DNA from: CAXBDP01 sp963974465
Lineage (GTDB): Bacteria > Bacteroidota > Bacteroidia > Cytophagales > Cyclobacteriaceae
Direction: 5' to 3' (one strand)
Length of the DNA stretch: 64,000 nt
NCBI GenBank assembly: GCA_049340005.1
Contig: JBMPIY010000006.1
Shown in pieces: positions 17,407-27,372 of this stretch. The stretch's first letter is position 1; each line of letters begins with the position of its first letter. Below the pieces are notes generated by a model. That model searched no databases. It had not been told where the DNA came from and saw only the letters and a program-made list of their open reading frames with translations. The translations under genes were made by a program, and so were the position numbers.

Positions 17407-20400
17407 ATGATTTCTTCTATACTCGGATTTAGTATCCGAAACAGACTCATTATATTATTATTAGTGAGCGGTATAATTGCATGGGGCATTTACGGATTAA
17501 TTCATATTCCGATAGATGCAGTGCCTGATATTACCAATAATCAAGTACAAGTAGTTACTGTATCTCCTTCCTTGGCACCGCAGGAAGTTGAGAAATTTAT
17601 TACGCAACCACTTGAGTTTTCGATGGCCAATTTACCCGACGTCGTCGAAATTCGATCTGTCTCTCGTTATGGGCTTTCGGTGGTTACAATTGTCTTCGAG
17701 GAGAAAATGAAGACCTTGGCGGCTAGGCAGCTAGTTGCTGAGCAGATAAATATAGCCAAAGGAAATATCCCGACGGATTTTGGTGAGCCCGAACTTATGC
17801 CAATTACCACAGGATTGGGCGAACTGTACCAATATTCACTTGAGGTGGAGCCAGCTTTTGAGAGTCAATATTCAGCAATGGATCTTCGAGAGATTCAAGA
17901 TTGGATCGTAAAAAGAAGGCTGAGTGGGATACCCGGAATTATCGAAATCGGCAGTTTTGGGGGCTATCTGAAGGAATTTGAAGTGGGTGTAGATCCATTT
18001 AAACTCCAAAATTTCGATTTGAGTATTACCGATGTGTTTACAGCTCTTGAAAAAGGGAATCAGAACACTGGGAGCTCCTATATTCAAAAGGGACCAAACG
18101 CATATTATATCCGTGCAGAAGGATTACTGGAAAGCCTAGAAAGCTTGAAAGAAGTAGTTATTACGCTTCGAAATGGAGTTCCTGTTAAGGTTGGTGATGT
18201 GGCCACTGTCACTTATGGCCATGCTCCTCGCTTTGGAGCAATGACTAAAAATGGAAAAGGCGAAGCTGTTGGTGGAATCGCTTTTATGCTCAAGGGCGCT
18301 AACTCCATGGAAACAGTCGGCTTGGTACAAGAAAGAGTAAAAGAGATTAATCTCTCTTTACCTGAAGGTGTAACTATTGTGCCTTATTTGGATAGAAGTT
18401 CACTCGTAAATAGAGCTATTTCCACGGTAAAAGCCAACCTTATTGAAGGTGGCTTGATTGTAATATTTATCCTCATTCTGTTTCTTGGAAATTTCAGAGC
18501 GGGCCTCATAGTTTCCAGTGTAATTCCACTTTCTATGCTTTTTGCATTGGGCATGATGGAAGCCACTGGTGTTTCAGCCAATCTTATGTCTCTTGGAGCA
18601 ATAGACTTTGGGATTATTATAGATGGCGCAGTGATCGTGGTCGAAAGTGTCTTATACAACTTGCACGTATATCATAAAGGAAAAACTCTGACTGGAGCAG
18701 AAATGAATGAAGTGGTAAAGTCCTCAACCTCCCGCATTTTCCGTTCAGCAGCATTTGGTGTCATGATTATTTTGATTGTGTTTTTGCCGATTTTGTCCCT
18801 TGTAGGTATTGAAGGCAAGATGTTCCGCCCAATGGCGCAAACGGTAATTTATGCATTGATTGGAGCTTTGCTATTAAGCTTGACTTATGTCCCAATGATT
18901 TCTGCATGGGTGCTCAAAAAGAAAATAAGTGAAAAGGAAAATTTTGCGGATAAGATTGTAATAGGTCTTCAAAAATTCTATAAACCAATTCTTGAACGTG
19001 CCTTAGCTCTTCCAAGAGTTATTGTTGGCTTGGCGTTTACGTTATTTCTTATTTCGATTTTCACATTCACAAGAATGGGCGGTGAGTTTATTCCAACATT
19101 AGAGGAAGGTGATTTGGCAATGCAGATAACCTTGCCACCAGGAAGTTCACTCGATCAAAGTGTGAAGATTTCTACCATGGCAGAGGAAATTTTATTGCGC
19201 GATTTTCCGGAAGTGACTCAAGTGATTTCCAAGATTGGTACAGCGGAGGTGCCTACAGACCCAATGCCTGTAGAAGAAGGTGATGTGATGATTATTTTGA
19301 AGCCTAAAGAGGAATGGACAAGTACTGATAATCGTGAAGATTTAGCTAATATGATGAAGGAAAGTCTTGCGGAAATACCCGGTATAGAGTTCGATTTCAC
19401 CCAGCCCATACAATTGAGATTTAATGAATTGATGACAGGCGTGAAGACGGATATAGCCGTGAAGATTTTCGGTGAGGAAATGGACATTTTGCATGAAAAA
19501 GCAGATGCTGCTGCTGCTATTATTGCCACTGTAAATGGAGCAGCGGATATCAAAGTTGAGCAAGTCGAAGGAATGCAACAATATAGAATCCGCTATAACA
19601 GGGAAAATTTGGCTAGATATGGACTCAATGTCGTAGATGTAAATAAAATCATCGAAGCTTCATTTGCTGGAGCTAAAGCTGGGATAATATTTCAAGGGGA
19701 AAGAAGATTTGATCTTGTCGTTCGCTTGGATAGTACCCATAGAATGGATTTAAATTTTGAGGATTTGTTAATTAATACACCGGATGGCAGAGTAATTCCT
19801 ATCTCTGAAATTGCCGATTTAATACAAGATGAAGGCCCGTTACAGGTTTCGCGGGAGGATACAAAGAGGCGTGTTACTATCGGAATTAATGTGCGAAATA
19901 GAGATGTGGAAAGCCTAGTGGAGGAGATACAAGATAAGTTGGAAGCAGATTTGAATTTGGCTCCAGGCTATTATGTCACTTATGGGGGGCAGTTTGAAAA
20001 TTTAAAAGAAGCAAAAGACAGATTAACAATTGCAGTCCCATTAGCACTTGTTTTAATTATCGTGCTATTGTACTTCGCTTTTGGTTCAGTCCGCTTTGCT
20101 CTACTTATTTTCTCAGCGGTTCCTTTATCTGCCATTGGAGGAGTGGCTGCATTGTATTTACGTGACTTGCCTTTTAGTATTTCAGCGGGAGTTGGTTTTA
20201 TTGCTCTTTTCGGTGTAGCAGTATTGAATGGCATAGTGCTGATCAATTATATGAACGACTTGAAAGAAGAAGGCAACATGAGTCTAAAAGATATTATCGT
20301 GAATGGGTCGCTTATTCGATTGAGACCAGTTTTGATGACAGCTTCAACTGATATTTTGGGATTTTTGCCAATGGCTTTATCCAATTCAGGCGGAGCAGAA

Positions 20401-21726
20401 GTTCAACGCCCATTGGCTACAGTTGTAATTGGTGGACTCATCAGTTCTACGATTCTTACTCTTATTGTGCTTCCAATTTTGTATCAATGGATGAATAGCA
20501 AATACAGACCTTCGGTAGCTTTGCTTATCCTCCCGCTTTTTTTAATTCCAAGTTTTTATAGCCAAGCGCAAACCTTAGATGTAAAGACATTAAGTATAGA
20601 GGAGGCTACCGAATTAGCTCTCAAAAATCATCCACTCATTCAGCAGCAGATAATGAAAATAGAATCTGCTGAATTGAAAATTGGTACAGCTTGGGATTTG
20701 CCAGCAACGGAATTGGGCTATCAATATGGACAGATAAATTCTAACCAAAGAGATCCATTCTTCGAGATCAGGCAAAATTTGGGATCCATTCCAGGGTATA
20801 TTCAATCGGCAAAAGTTTCACAAGCAGAGTTGGATCGCTTACTAGCTTCTAATAAGTTGGAAAAAACTATGCTGAAAGTGTGGGTGCAAAAGGCCTACAT
20901 CCAATGGCTGTACTGGCATGATCTGAAGACATTGCTTTTGAAACAGCAACAAATGATGGCGGATTATGAAAGATTAGCCAAGCTAAGAGTATCTACAGGT
21001 GAAGCTGCTTATTTGGAAGAATTGACAGCACAAACTCAACTTGAAAACGCAAAATTACGCTTGGAAGAAGCCAATCGACAGCTAGAGAAAGCAAGTTCTC
21101 AGCTTGCCGTACTACTTTTTGAAGATGGCCCTTTTAAGCCTCCATATAGTTTGGATGAATTGGATTTAGGTAATTCTGAAACGCAAGTAATAGATGCCAA
21201 TTCACATCCTTCATTAGAGGTAAGCAAATTGGAAATCGAACTGAGTAAGCAAACATCTAAGCTGGCTAAGGCGGATTTATTTCCATCAATTTATGTCGGT
21301 TATTTTAACCAAAGGATTACTGATAGAACAATACAGGAATCTGGTTTGAGTGGGTTTAACGTAGGGATTGGAATTCCACTTTGGGCAAAGCCTACAATTA
21401 ATCGGATAAAAATGGCTCGTGTGGATGAGCAAATAAGAGAGGCTGATTTCAGTATTCAAACTAAAGAAAAGGGTGAAGAGCTTAAACAATTATCAATTGA
21501 AATAAGTCGATTGAGAGACAGGCTTTCATACTATAATCAAACTGGATTGCCACAAGCGATACAACTTCAAGAGATTGCTGAAAGGCAGTTTAGAGGAGGC
21601 GAGGCCAGCTATTTAGAATATTTGCAAGCAATGAAAACATATTGGCAAATTAGCGAAGATCATTTGAGAGCCCTTATGGATTATCATTCAAGTTCTTCCG
21701 AATTGACCTATTTCACCAACAATTGA
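17407..21726 (+). CDS. Heavy-metal RND exporter (CzcA type) fused to a TolC-like outer-membrane factor
   Basis: The 1439-residue protein has residues 1 to about 1035 as a complete RND metal pump with two six-helix halves. Its helix-4 motif DFGIIIDGAVIVVES (400-414) follows the DFG-x3-DGA pattern of divalent-cation (Co, Zn, Cd) exporters, with Ser in place of the usual Asn. At about 1038 a hydrophobic segment ending YSQAQT looks like a former signal peptide, and the rest (TLSIEEATELALKNHP onward, to about 1430) is a TolC-like barrel/coiled-coil domain. As pump and outer-membrane channel sit in different membranes, the chain is either cleaved after export or spans the periplasm. Such fusions recur in Bacteroidota. 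Followed after 19 bp by the adaptor gene. Confidence 0.93.
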   Translation: MISSILGFSIRNRLIILLLVSGIIAWGIYGLIHIPIDAVPDITNNQVQVVTVSPSLAPQEVEKFITQPLEFSMANLPDVVEIRSVSRYGLSVVTIVFEEKMKTLAARQLVAEQINIAKGNIPTDFGEPELMPITTGLGELYQYSLEVEPAFESQYSAMDLREIQDWIVKRRLSGIPGIIEIGSFGGYLKEFEVGVDPFKLQNFDLSITDVFTALEKGNQNTGSSYIQKGPNAYYIRAEGLLESLESLKEVVITLRNGVPVKVGDVATVTYGHAPRFGAMTKNGKGEAVGGIAFMLKGANSMETVGLVQERVKEINLSLPEGVTIVPYLDRSSLVNRAISTVKANLIEGGLIVIFILILFLGNFRAGLIVSSVIPLSMLFALGMMEATGVSANLMSLGAIDFGIIIDGAVIVVESVLYNLHVYHKGKTLTGAEMNEVVKSSTSRIFRSAAFGVMIILIVFLPILSLVGIEGKMFRPMAQTVIYALIGALLLSLTYVPMISAWVLKKKISEKENFADKIVIGLQKFYKPILERALALPRVIVGLAFTLFLISIFTFTRMGGEFIPTLEEGDLAMQITLPPGSSLDQSVKISTMAEEILLRDFPEVTQVISKIGTAEVPTDPMPVEEGDVMIILKPKEEWTSTDNREDLANMMKESLAEIPGIEFDFTQPIQLRFNELMTGVKTDIAVKIFGEEMDILHEKADAAAAIIATVNGAADIKVEQVEGMQQYRIRYNRENLARYGLNVVDVNKIIEASFAGAKAGIIFQGERRFDLVVRLDSTHRMDLNFEDLLINTPDGRVIPISEIADLIQDEGPLQVSREDTKRRVTIGINVRNRDVESLVEEIQDKLEADLNLAPGYYVTYGGQFENLKEAKDRLTIAVPLALVLIIVLLYFAFGSVRFALLIFSAVPLSAIGGVAALYLRDLPFSISAGVGFIALFGVAVLNGIVLINYMNDLKEEGNMSLKDIIVNGSLIRLRPVLMTASTDILGFLPMALSNSGGAEVQRPLATVVIGGLISSTILTLIVLPILYQWMNSKYRPSVALLILPLFLIPSFYSQAQTLDVKTLSIEEATELALKNHPLIQQQIMKIESAELKIGTAWDLPATELGYQYGQINSNQRDPFFEIRQNLGSIPGYIQSAKVSQAELDRLLASNKLEKTMLKVWVQKAYIQWLYWHDLKTLLLKQQQMMADYERLAKLRVSTGEAAYLEELTAQTQLENAKLRLEEANRQLEKASSQLAVLLFEDGPFKPPYSLDELDLGNSETQVIDANSHPSLEVSKLEIELSKQTSKLAKADLFPSIYVGYFNQRITDRTIQESGLSGFNVGIGIPLWAKPTINRIKMARVDEQIREADFSIQTKEKGEELKQLSIEISRLRDRLSYYNQTGLPQAIQLQEIAERQFRGGEASYLEYLQAMKTYWQISEDHLRALMDYHSSSSELTYFTNN

Positions 21727-21745
21727 AATTCAAAAAACTAAAACA

Positions 21746-22867
21746 ATGAAAACGCTAAATTATATATTGTTCATAAGCATTTTTTTGATGAATGCTTGTG
21801 AACCAAATCAAGTTGAAGAGAATGTGCAAGAGAATACTGCTGTTCCACATAACTCAGTTTTGACGCTGTCGGAAGAGCAAATTAATAGAGCTGGAATAAA
21901 AGTAGGCGAAGCTGAAATGAGAAGTATCTCTGGCGAAATCGCTTTTATGGGTTACATTGAAGTTCCACCAGAAAACCTTCATTCCATCCATACCCCAATA
22001 CGCGGTTTTGTAAGTTCAGTACCAGTGATCGAAGGCGACAAGGTTAGAAAAGGACAAGTCATAGCTACATTGTCTCACCCTGATATTGTGATACTACAGC
22101 AGGATTTTATAAAGGAGTGGAGCAAATTAGCTTTACTGGAAAGCGAACTAGACAGGCAAAGGGACTTGCTAAGCGGACAAGCAACAGCTGCCAAGAAGCT
22201 TGAAGCTGCTCAAAGCAATTTTGAAATCCAGAAAGCACTGGTTAGTGGAATGGAATCGCAACTCAAACTTCTAAACTTATCCCCAAATACCGTAAAGAAA
22301 GGAGAAATTAAGGAGTCAATTAGCATTGTTTCTCCAGCAGATGGCACGGTAAGCCTTCTAAATATTAATGCTGGAAAGCTGGTAGATAACAATGAATTGA
22401 TTCTAGAGGTTATCGACCGTGATCATTTACATATTGAGTTGCAAGTATTCGAAAAAGATATTGCTAAGGTCTCGCTTGGTCAAAATTTCGACTTTTCACT
22501 TCCTGGTAATTCTGAAGCATTCTATGGTGAGGTTTATTTAATCGGGCAAAGAGTGGATCCAACCCGCAAGACTGTAATGGTACATGGTCATCCTGAAATT
22601 GAGAATGAAAAGTTTATAGCAGGAATGCAAATACGCGGAAGTATCAAACTAAATCAGCGGGAGGTATTGACATTGCCAAGTTCTACAATAGTAATTGATG
22701 GTGAGGATGCTTATGCTTATCTGGTTCGTAATGGGGAGTTTCATAGAACTAAAATAGAGGTAGTTGAACTGAGTAAAGGTCAATACTATGAATTGCTTAA
22801 CCCGATTGCAGAGAAAGTCGTTGTGGATGGTGTGTGGTTTTTAGAGTCATTTTATCAGCAGGAGTGA
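21746..22867 (+). CDS. RND periplasmic adaptor lipoprotein (CzcB/CusB type)
   Basis: The 373-residue membrane-fusion protein links the RND pump to the outer-membrane channel. The signal peptide ends in a lipobox FLMNAC with Cys18 as the probable lipidated residue. A biotinyl-lipoyl half (HTPIRGFVSSVPVIEGDKV), a coiled-coil hairpin (about 110-175), the second lipoyl half (SPADGTVSLLNINAGKLV) and a beta-barrel (about 220-300) follow in the usual order. It is the last gene of the efflux operon. Confidence 0.93.
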   Translation: MKTLNYILFISIFLMNACEPNQVEENVQENTAVPHNSVLTLSEEQINRAGIKVGEAEMRSISGEIAFMGYIEVPPENLHSIHTPIRGFVSSVPVIEGDKVRKGQVIATLSHPDIVILQQDFIKEWSKLALLESELDRQRDLLSGQATAAKKLEAAQSNFEIQKALVSGMESQLKLLNLSPNTVKKGEIKESISIVSPADGTVSLLNINAGKLVDNNELILEVIDRDHLHIELQVFEKDIAKVSLGQNFDFSLPGNSEAFYGEVYLIGQRVDPTRKTVMVHGHPEIENEKFIAGMQIRGSIKLNQREVLTLPSSTIVIDGEDAYAYLVRNGEFHRTKIEVVELSKGQYYELLNPIAEKVVVDGVWFLESFYQQE

Positions 22868-22889
22868 AACAATTAATTGTATTAATTTA

Positions 22890-22912
22890 ATTTCCTTTCA
22901 GCAAAAGGAAAT
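22890..22912 (+). terminator. Hairpin after the efflux operon
   Basis: ATTTCCTTT (22890-22898) and AAAGGAAAT (22904-22912) form a 9-bp stem with a 5-nt loop. It lacks a following T run, so termination is possible but not clear. Confidence 0.35.
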
Positions 22913-22954
22913 AATATACAAATAATGGATATTCTTTCTTTTTTATGAACTCTT

Positions 22955-25900
22955 ATGCTTAATTTGCTAAGGATGGGGCTTATTAAAAAAATATTTTTCA
23001 CTGTAGTTGCAGCATGTATAATTGCATTTTTTGCAGTTATCACTATCGGCATTGACTACCCGAATGTATTTGCAAAAGCCTTACAATCAACAAAACCATT
23101 GTACAAATTTGAACATCCTATAATAACTAAATCAGATTCGCTATACGCCCTTGGTCAATTTGATAATGCTATTTTGGTGCTTTCTGATGGGTTAAAGAAG
23201 GCTGAGCTTGAAAGTGAATATGAACTGCAAGTTAATTTATTAAGCAAATTAAGTTTTGTAAACAGGAGAATTGGTAACTGGCCTCAAGCAGAAGAACTAT
23301 TATCACAAGGAGTGGAGGTTGCCACATCCAATCTAGACAAATTTCATCCTGCACTATCTACAATCTACTTTTATTTGGGCGGTCTCTACGATCGAACAAG
23401 TAGACCGATTTTAGCTCTTGAAAATTTCAACAAGGCACTTGAGTTGCGGAAACAATTTTATCAAGATGAAAATGCAGATATTGCTAATGTTTTGGTTGGA
23501 ATTGGAGATGTTTATCGCTTCAATTATTCAAATTATGATAGTGCAACCATTTATTACCAAAAAGCTTTAGAGATTCAAGAACGAGTATTGGAAGGTGGAA
23601 ATGTGCAGCTTGGAGCCAACTACTATAGTATTGCAAGTGTACAAAGACTTAAGGGGGAATTTGATAATGCGTTAATTTATGCTCAGCAAGCTCTTAAGAC
23701 TTATGAGGCCTCTGAAGAAGTTACCCCAAATCTCTTAGCTAATACTTATATGCTTTTAGGTAATATTCATTTTGGACGTGAAGCATATTTGGAGTCTACC
23801 CAAGATTATGAGAAAGCAGTACAGATTTCATTAGAAAATGTAATTGCACAAAACAATTTAGGAGATTATTATAATAGCCTAGGCGCAGCTTATAGAATGC
23901 TTGACAGTACAAATATTGCCAAGGAGTATTATTTTAAAGCAGCGGAAAGATTATCAGAGCAGTTTGGATCAAATTCACTCAGACTTTCTTATGTATATGA
24001 TAATTTGGGACTTATTTATAAAGATCAACAAGCTTGGGACTCTTCTTTTTACTATTATAATAAGTCACTTGATATTAGGAACTTAAATCCGGGTCAGAAT
24101 AAATCTGAAATAGCTCAGTCTTACAGGTTTGTAGGGGATGTATATAAATCTAAAACTGAATTTTCTGAAGCATTACTGAATTATCAACAATCCATAAACA
24201 TTTTACTGGGAGAAAATTTAAATGCACTATTTAAGGTAAGTGAAGAAAAATTATTTGAAGACCAAGATTTACTAAAGGGACTGACTGCAAAGGCAACGGT
24301 CTTGAAAAATTTAGCAAGTTTTAGCGAAATTCAAGATGAAAAAATCACTTTTTTGAAACTAGCATTAAATGAGTTTGATAATGCTGATATTATAATTAAT
24401 AAAAATAGGCAATCATCAGATAGAGAGGGGACAAAACTCTTCCTTTCGGAATACTTTAGGGACTCTTATGAGAATGCAATAGATTGTTCATTTTTATTAT
24501 ATGAGTTAGAAGGCAATATAATTTTTCTAGAAAAAGCCAATGAGTTTATGGCAAAAAGCAAAGGTCTTTTGCTACTAGAAAATTTAAGTGGTGCGGAGGC
24601 TATTAATGCTTTAGGTTTGCCAGATAGTATTCTCTCAAGAGAGAATTTCTTAAAGGCAGAGATTGCGACAATTACGAAGAATATCAATTCTATTAAGAGA
24701 TCTGGAGTGCAATCGGATACTATTCTTATTAGGTTAAATCAAGATTTACTAAATAAGACTAGGGAGCAGGATATTTTTAAGCAAGAGTTAGCACAAGTTT
24801 TTCCTAATTATTTTGAATTTAAGTATCGATATGATTATCCCGCTTTGAGTGATTTACAGAATTGGGCAAAGGAGTCAAAATCAACTGTTGTTGAGTATTT
24901 TTATGGTTCGAATTATGTTTTTGGATTAGGAGTTAATAAAGATTCATTAAAATTATTTAAAATACTGAAAGATTCAACATTAGAAAGTAATCTCTCTAAG
25001 TACAACAACTCATTGAAGTTTGGTTTTAATTTTAGTACCCAACAAATAGACTATCAAGATTTTAAATCAAGCGGCTATTTTTTGTATCAAAAGTTACTAA
25101 ATCCAATCATTAGGAATTCAGACTCAATTCAAAATTTAATAATTATTCCCGATGGTTATTTATCAACCATTCCTTTTGATGCTTTTCTCTTTGAGGAGTT
25201 GAATTCTGAAAAAGTTGATTACAAAAGCCTTCCATATATCCATAATGAATACTTAATTAGCTATCATTTTAACTCTAGCATGGGGATTAATTCATCTAAA
25301 GAGATTAATAGAAGAACAGCTAAAAATTTGGTTGCTTTTAGTTTTTCAAGTGAAGATGTAAAGGATCTTTCAGCAGAACAAATTCTAACCACCAATCAAA
25401 TTGGAGGTTCTTCAAAGGAAATTAATGCTATTTCATCCTTGGTTGAGAATGTGGACTTATTCTCTGGGCTAAATGCAACTGAAGCTAATTTCGTTGAAAA
25501 TGCTCCTAACTACGATATCATTCACCTTGCAATTCATGGTGAAGCTGATTTGGATAATGCAATGGATTCCAAACTAATGTTTCCTGCGGGCGGAGAAGGA
25601 CAAGACGGTTCTTTATATCCTTTTGAACTGTATAATTTGAGTCTAAAAGCAAAATTGGTTGTTCTCTCTGCATGTGAAAGTGGAATTGGAAAAATGTTTA
25701 GTGGAGAAGGAATTTTTAGCATGGCTAGAGCTTTTGCATTCGCTGGTAGTCCAAGCATAGTTATGAGCCTTTGGAAAGTGAATGACAATGCCACAGCATC
25801 TTTAATGGAAAGTTTTTATACGGCTCTATCAAATTCGGAAAATGTCGATAATGCATTAAGAATAGCCAAGAGTAATTATTTAAAAGATGCAGATGAATTG

Positions 25901-26077
25901 AACGCCCATCCATCAAACTGGGCAGCTTTGGTGCCTATTGGGAATATGAATGGGTTCGATTGGGAAAATACAGCAGGTCTTACAAGCCAGAGTTACATTA
26001 TTATTGCTATCGGACTTTTATTTTTAACGATTATTTTCTTCCTAACAAGAAAACGAATTAATTTCAAAACAAATTAG
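22955..26077 (+). CDS. TPR-CHAT caspase-like protein
   Basis: The 1040-residue protein has a membrane helix near the N-terminus (about 9-32), then roughly eight to ten tetratricopeptide repeats (about 50-420, e.g. ALENFNKALELRKQFY and ATIYYQKALEIQERVL), a helical linker, and a C-terminal CHAT domain (about 700-1005). The CHAT dyad is visible: His861 in HLAIHGE and Cys907 in LSACESGIGKMFSGEG, followed by SIVMSLWKVND. A final helix (about 1013-1034) ends in basic residues, so both ends are membrane-associated. CHAT domains are caspase-clan peptidases; the TPRs likely sense a partner or substrate. Convergent with an ECF sigma/anti-sigma-like pair across a shared terminator. No CRISPR or effector gene is adjacent; the target is unknown. 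Confidence 0.92.
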   Translation: MLNLLRMGLIKKIFFTVVAACIIAFFAVITIGIDYPNVFAKALQSTKPLYKFEHPIITKSDSLYALGQFDNAILVLSDGLKKAELESEYELQVNLLSKLSFVNRRIGNWPQAEELLSQGVEVATSNLDKFHPALSTIYFYLGGLYDRTSRPILALENFNKALELRKQFYQDENADIANVLVGIGDVYRFNYSNYDSATIYYQKALEIQERVLEGGNVQLGANYYSIASVQRLKGEFDNALIYAQQALKTYEASEEVTPNLLANTYMLLGNIHFGREAYLESTQDYEKAVQISLENVIAQNNLGDYYNSLGAAYRMLDSTNIAKEYYFKAAERLSEQFGSNSLRLSYVYDNLGLIYKDQQAWDSSFYYYNKSLDIRNLNPGQNKSEIAQSYRFVGDVYKSKTEFSEALLNYQQSINILLGENLNALFKVSEEKLFEDQDLLKGLTAKATVLKNLASFSEIQDEKITFLKLALNEFDNADIIINKNRQSSDREGTKLFLSEYFRDSYENAIDCSFLLYELEGNIIFLEKANEFMAKSKGLLLLENLSGAEAINALGLPDSILSRENFLKAEIATITKNINSIKRSGVQSDTILIRLNQDLLNKTREQDIFKQELAQVFPNYFEFKYRYDYPALSDLQNWAKESKSTVVEYFYGSNYVFGLGVNKDSLKLFKILKDSTLESNLSKYNNSLKFGFNFSTQQIDYQDFKSSGYFLYQKLLNPIIRNSDSIQNLIIIPDGYLSTIPFDAFLFEELNSEKVDYKSLPYIHNEYLISYHFNSSMGINSSKEINRRTAKNLVAFSFSSEDVKDLSAEQILTTNQIGGSSKEINAISSLVENVDLFSGLNATEANFVENAPNYDIIHLAIHGEADLDNAMDSKLMFPAGGEGQDGSLYPFELYNLSLKAKLVVLSACESGIGKMFSGEGIFSMARAFAFAGSPSIVMSLWKVNDNATASLMESFYTALSNSENVDNALRIAKSNYLKDADELNAHPSNWAALVPIGNMNGFDWENTAGLTSQSYIIIAIGLLFLTIIFFLTRKRINFKTN

Positions 26078-26243
26078 CAAGAAGTTACTACTTATTAGAG
26101 GTTCAATATTTTGGAAAAAAATCTACATTCCATTTCGTCAAACCAATCCTCAATATAGAGTTTGAGTTCTTTCATTAAATTAGAAAGTCCAAAAGCTAAA
26201 GACACAGACTTCAATTTCTTTTATTGAGTTGACTATAAAACAT

Positions 26244-26276
26244 AAAAAAAGGTGTCAAGAAATTGACACCTTTTTT
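26244..26276. terminator. Strong bidirectional terminator between convergent genes
   Basis: A perfect 14-bp stem: six A plus GGTGTCAA (26245-26258), a GAAA loop (26259-26262), then TTGACACC plus six T (26263-26276). A-run and T-run flank the GC part, so it terminates both the CHAT gene and the minus-strand anti-sigma-like gene. Confidence 0.92.
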
Positions 26277-26295
26277 ATTTATTAATAAAGAGGAA

Positions 26296-27354
26296 CTAAA
26301 GGGTACCTATAATTATAGCAGTGCCAGCTCTTCTTCCTTTGCCTGGAATTCTTTTCACTAAAACACTACTTCCAATTTTCAAACCATTCAATTTACGACC
26401 ATTAACAAAGTAAAGAGGTTCTCCATCAGAATCTGCTACGACAACACCGTATTGTACGAACCTTCCATTACTTAATGATTCAAGATTTTCCAAATTCATG
26501 GAAAGCTCTTCTTCTGCACCATCAGGATAAACCTCATCTTGTCTAACATCATAGACCACAGCTTTTTCTGGAGGATAACCATTGTTTCCTGGATCTAGAT
26601 TAGCTAAATCCAAAGAAGCAAAAAGATCAGCGGCTTTCTCAGAATATGAGTTCTCTGAAGTCATAAGGTACATCAAATACCCAACTGCTTCCATTCCATT
26701 TTCATCTTTCAAATGGGCTAAGCTTAAATACCATGCTGCTTGGTTGTCAAAGTCATCATAATTTTCGAATAGGTTAGTCAATTTTGCAATTGCACTTTTT
26801 GTATCACCTAAGCTCAATTCTGCATTACCACCATAAAGAAGCAATGACGCATCCTCTTCAGTACTCAATAAAGAGTTGAAATAATTTGCAGCTTCTGTAA
26901 AGTTGTAATTGTCATAAGCAGCGAACGCCAAATCTCTCTGGTTGAATTCACCTGTATTATTACTACGAGACATGCTATTTACATTGTTCATATATGGAGT
27001 AAAATTACTCTCAAACAATGCTGACGGCTCAGATTGACCATTATTGATCACAAAAAAGGATCCCATCACTACTAATACTGCAACAACCGCTGCGGCCATT
27101 GAGAATCTAGCAGAGTAGAATACACCCTTTTTGTTAATTTTTGGAGTACTGTTAGTCATATTAGCTTCTATTTGCTGCAATTGCTCGAGTGCTTCTTTGC
27201 GTCCTACATGTTCTATACCTTCTATGAGAGAACTAACCTTCAAAAAAGCGGAACGCAATTCTTCATTTTCACGAAGATTTTGTTCGAATGCTAGCTTTTC
27301 TGTCAGCGTCATTTTTCCCTCAAGGTACTTTTCAATCATTTCAATTTGTTTCAT
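26296..27354 (-). CDS. Membrane anti-sigma-like protein with TPR-like periplasmic domain
   Basis: The 352-residue protein has an N-terminal helical segment (about 1-60, MIEKYLEGKMTLTEKLAFEQ) resembling the cytoplasmic anti-sigma helix bundle common in Bacteroidota, one membrane helix (about 84-105), then a periplasmic part with TPR-like helices (about 135-245) and a small C-terminal beta domain (FVNGRKLNGLKIGSSVLV). It lies 18 bp downstream of an ECF sigma gene on the same strand, the usual order. No zinc-binding His-Cys motif is seen in the N-terminal part, so the anti-sigma role is inferred from context and topology. Confidence 0.72.
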   Translation of the reverse strand: MKQIEMIEKYLEGKMTLTEKLAFEQNLRENEELRSAFLKVSSLIEGIEHVGRKEALEQLQQIEANMTNSTPKINKKGVFYSARFSMAAAVVAVLVVMGSFFVINNGQSEPSALFESNFTPYMNNVNSMSRSNNTGEFNQRDLAFAAYDNYNFTEAANYFNSLLSTEEDASLLLYGGNAELSLGDTKSAIAKLTNLFENYDDFDNQAAWYLSLAHLKDENGMEAVGYLMYLMTSENSYSEKAADLFASLDLANLDPGNNGYPPEKAVVYDVRQDEVYPDGAEEELSMNLENLESLSNGRFVQYGVVVADSDGEPLYFVNGRKLNGLKIGSSVLVKRIPGKGRRAGTAIIIGTL

Positions 27355-27372
27355 GATTAAGTATTTAAAGTT

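Noticed and set aside
22955..26077. TPR-CHAT gene as part of a type III-E CRISPR (Craspase) system
   Set aside because: No gRAMP-like effector, adaptation genes or array in the window; the protein also has membrane helices, unlike the CRISPR-linked protease.
26100..26225. Short minus-strand frame of about 39 residues from a TTG, downstream of the anti-sigma-like gene's terminator
   Set aside because: No ATG, no Shine-Dalgarno site, no recognisable motif and placed between a terminator and a convergent gene; may be a decayed fragment but cannot be supported as a gene.
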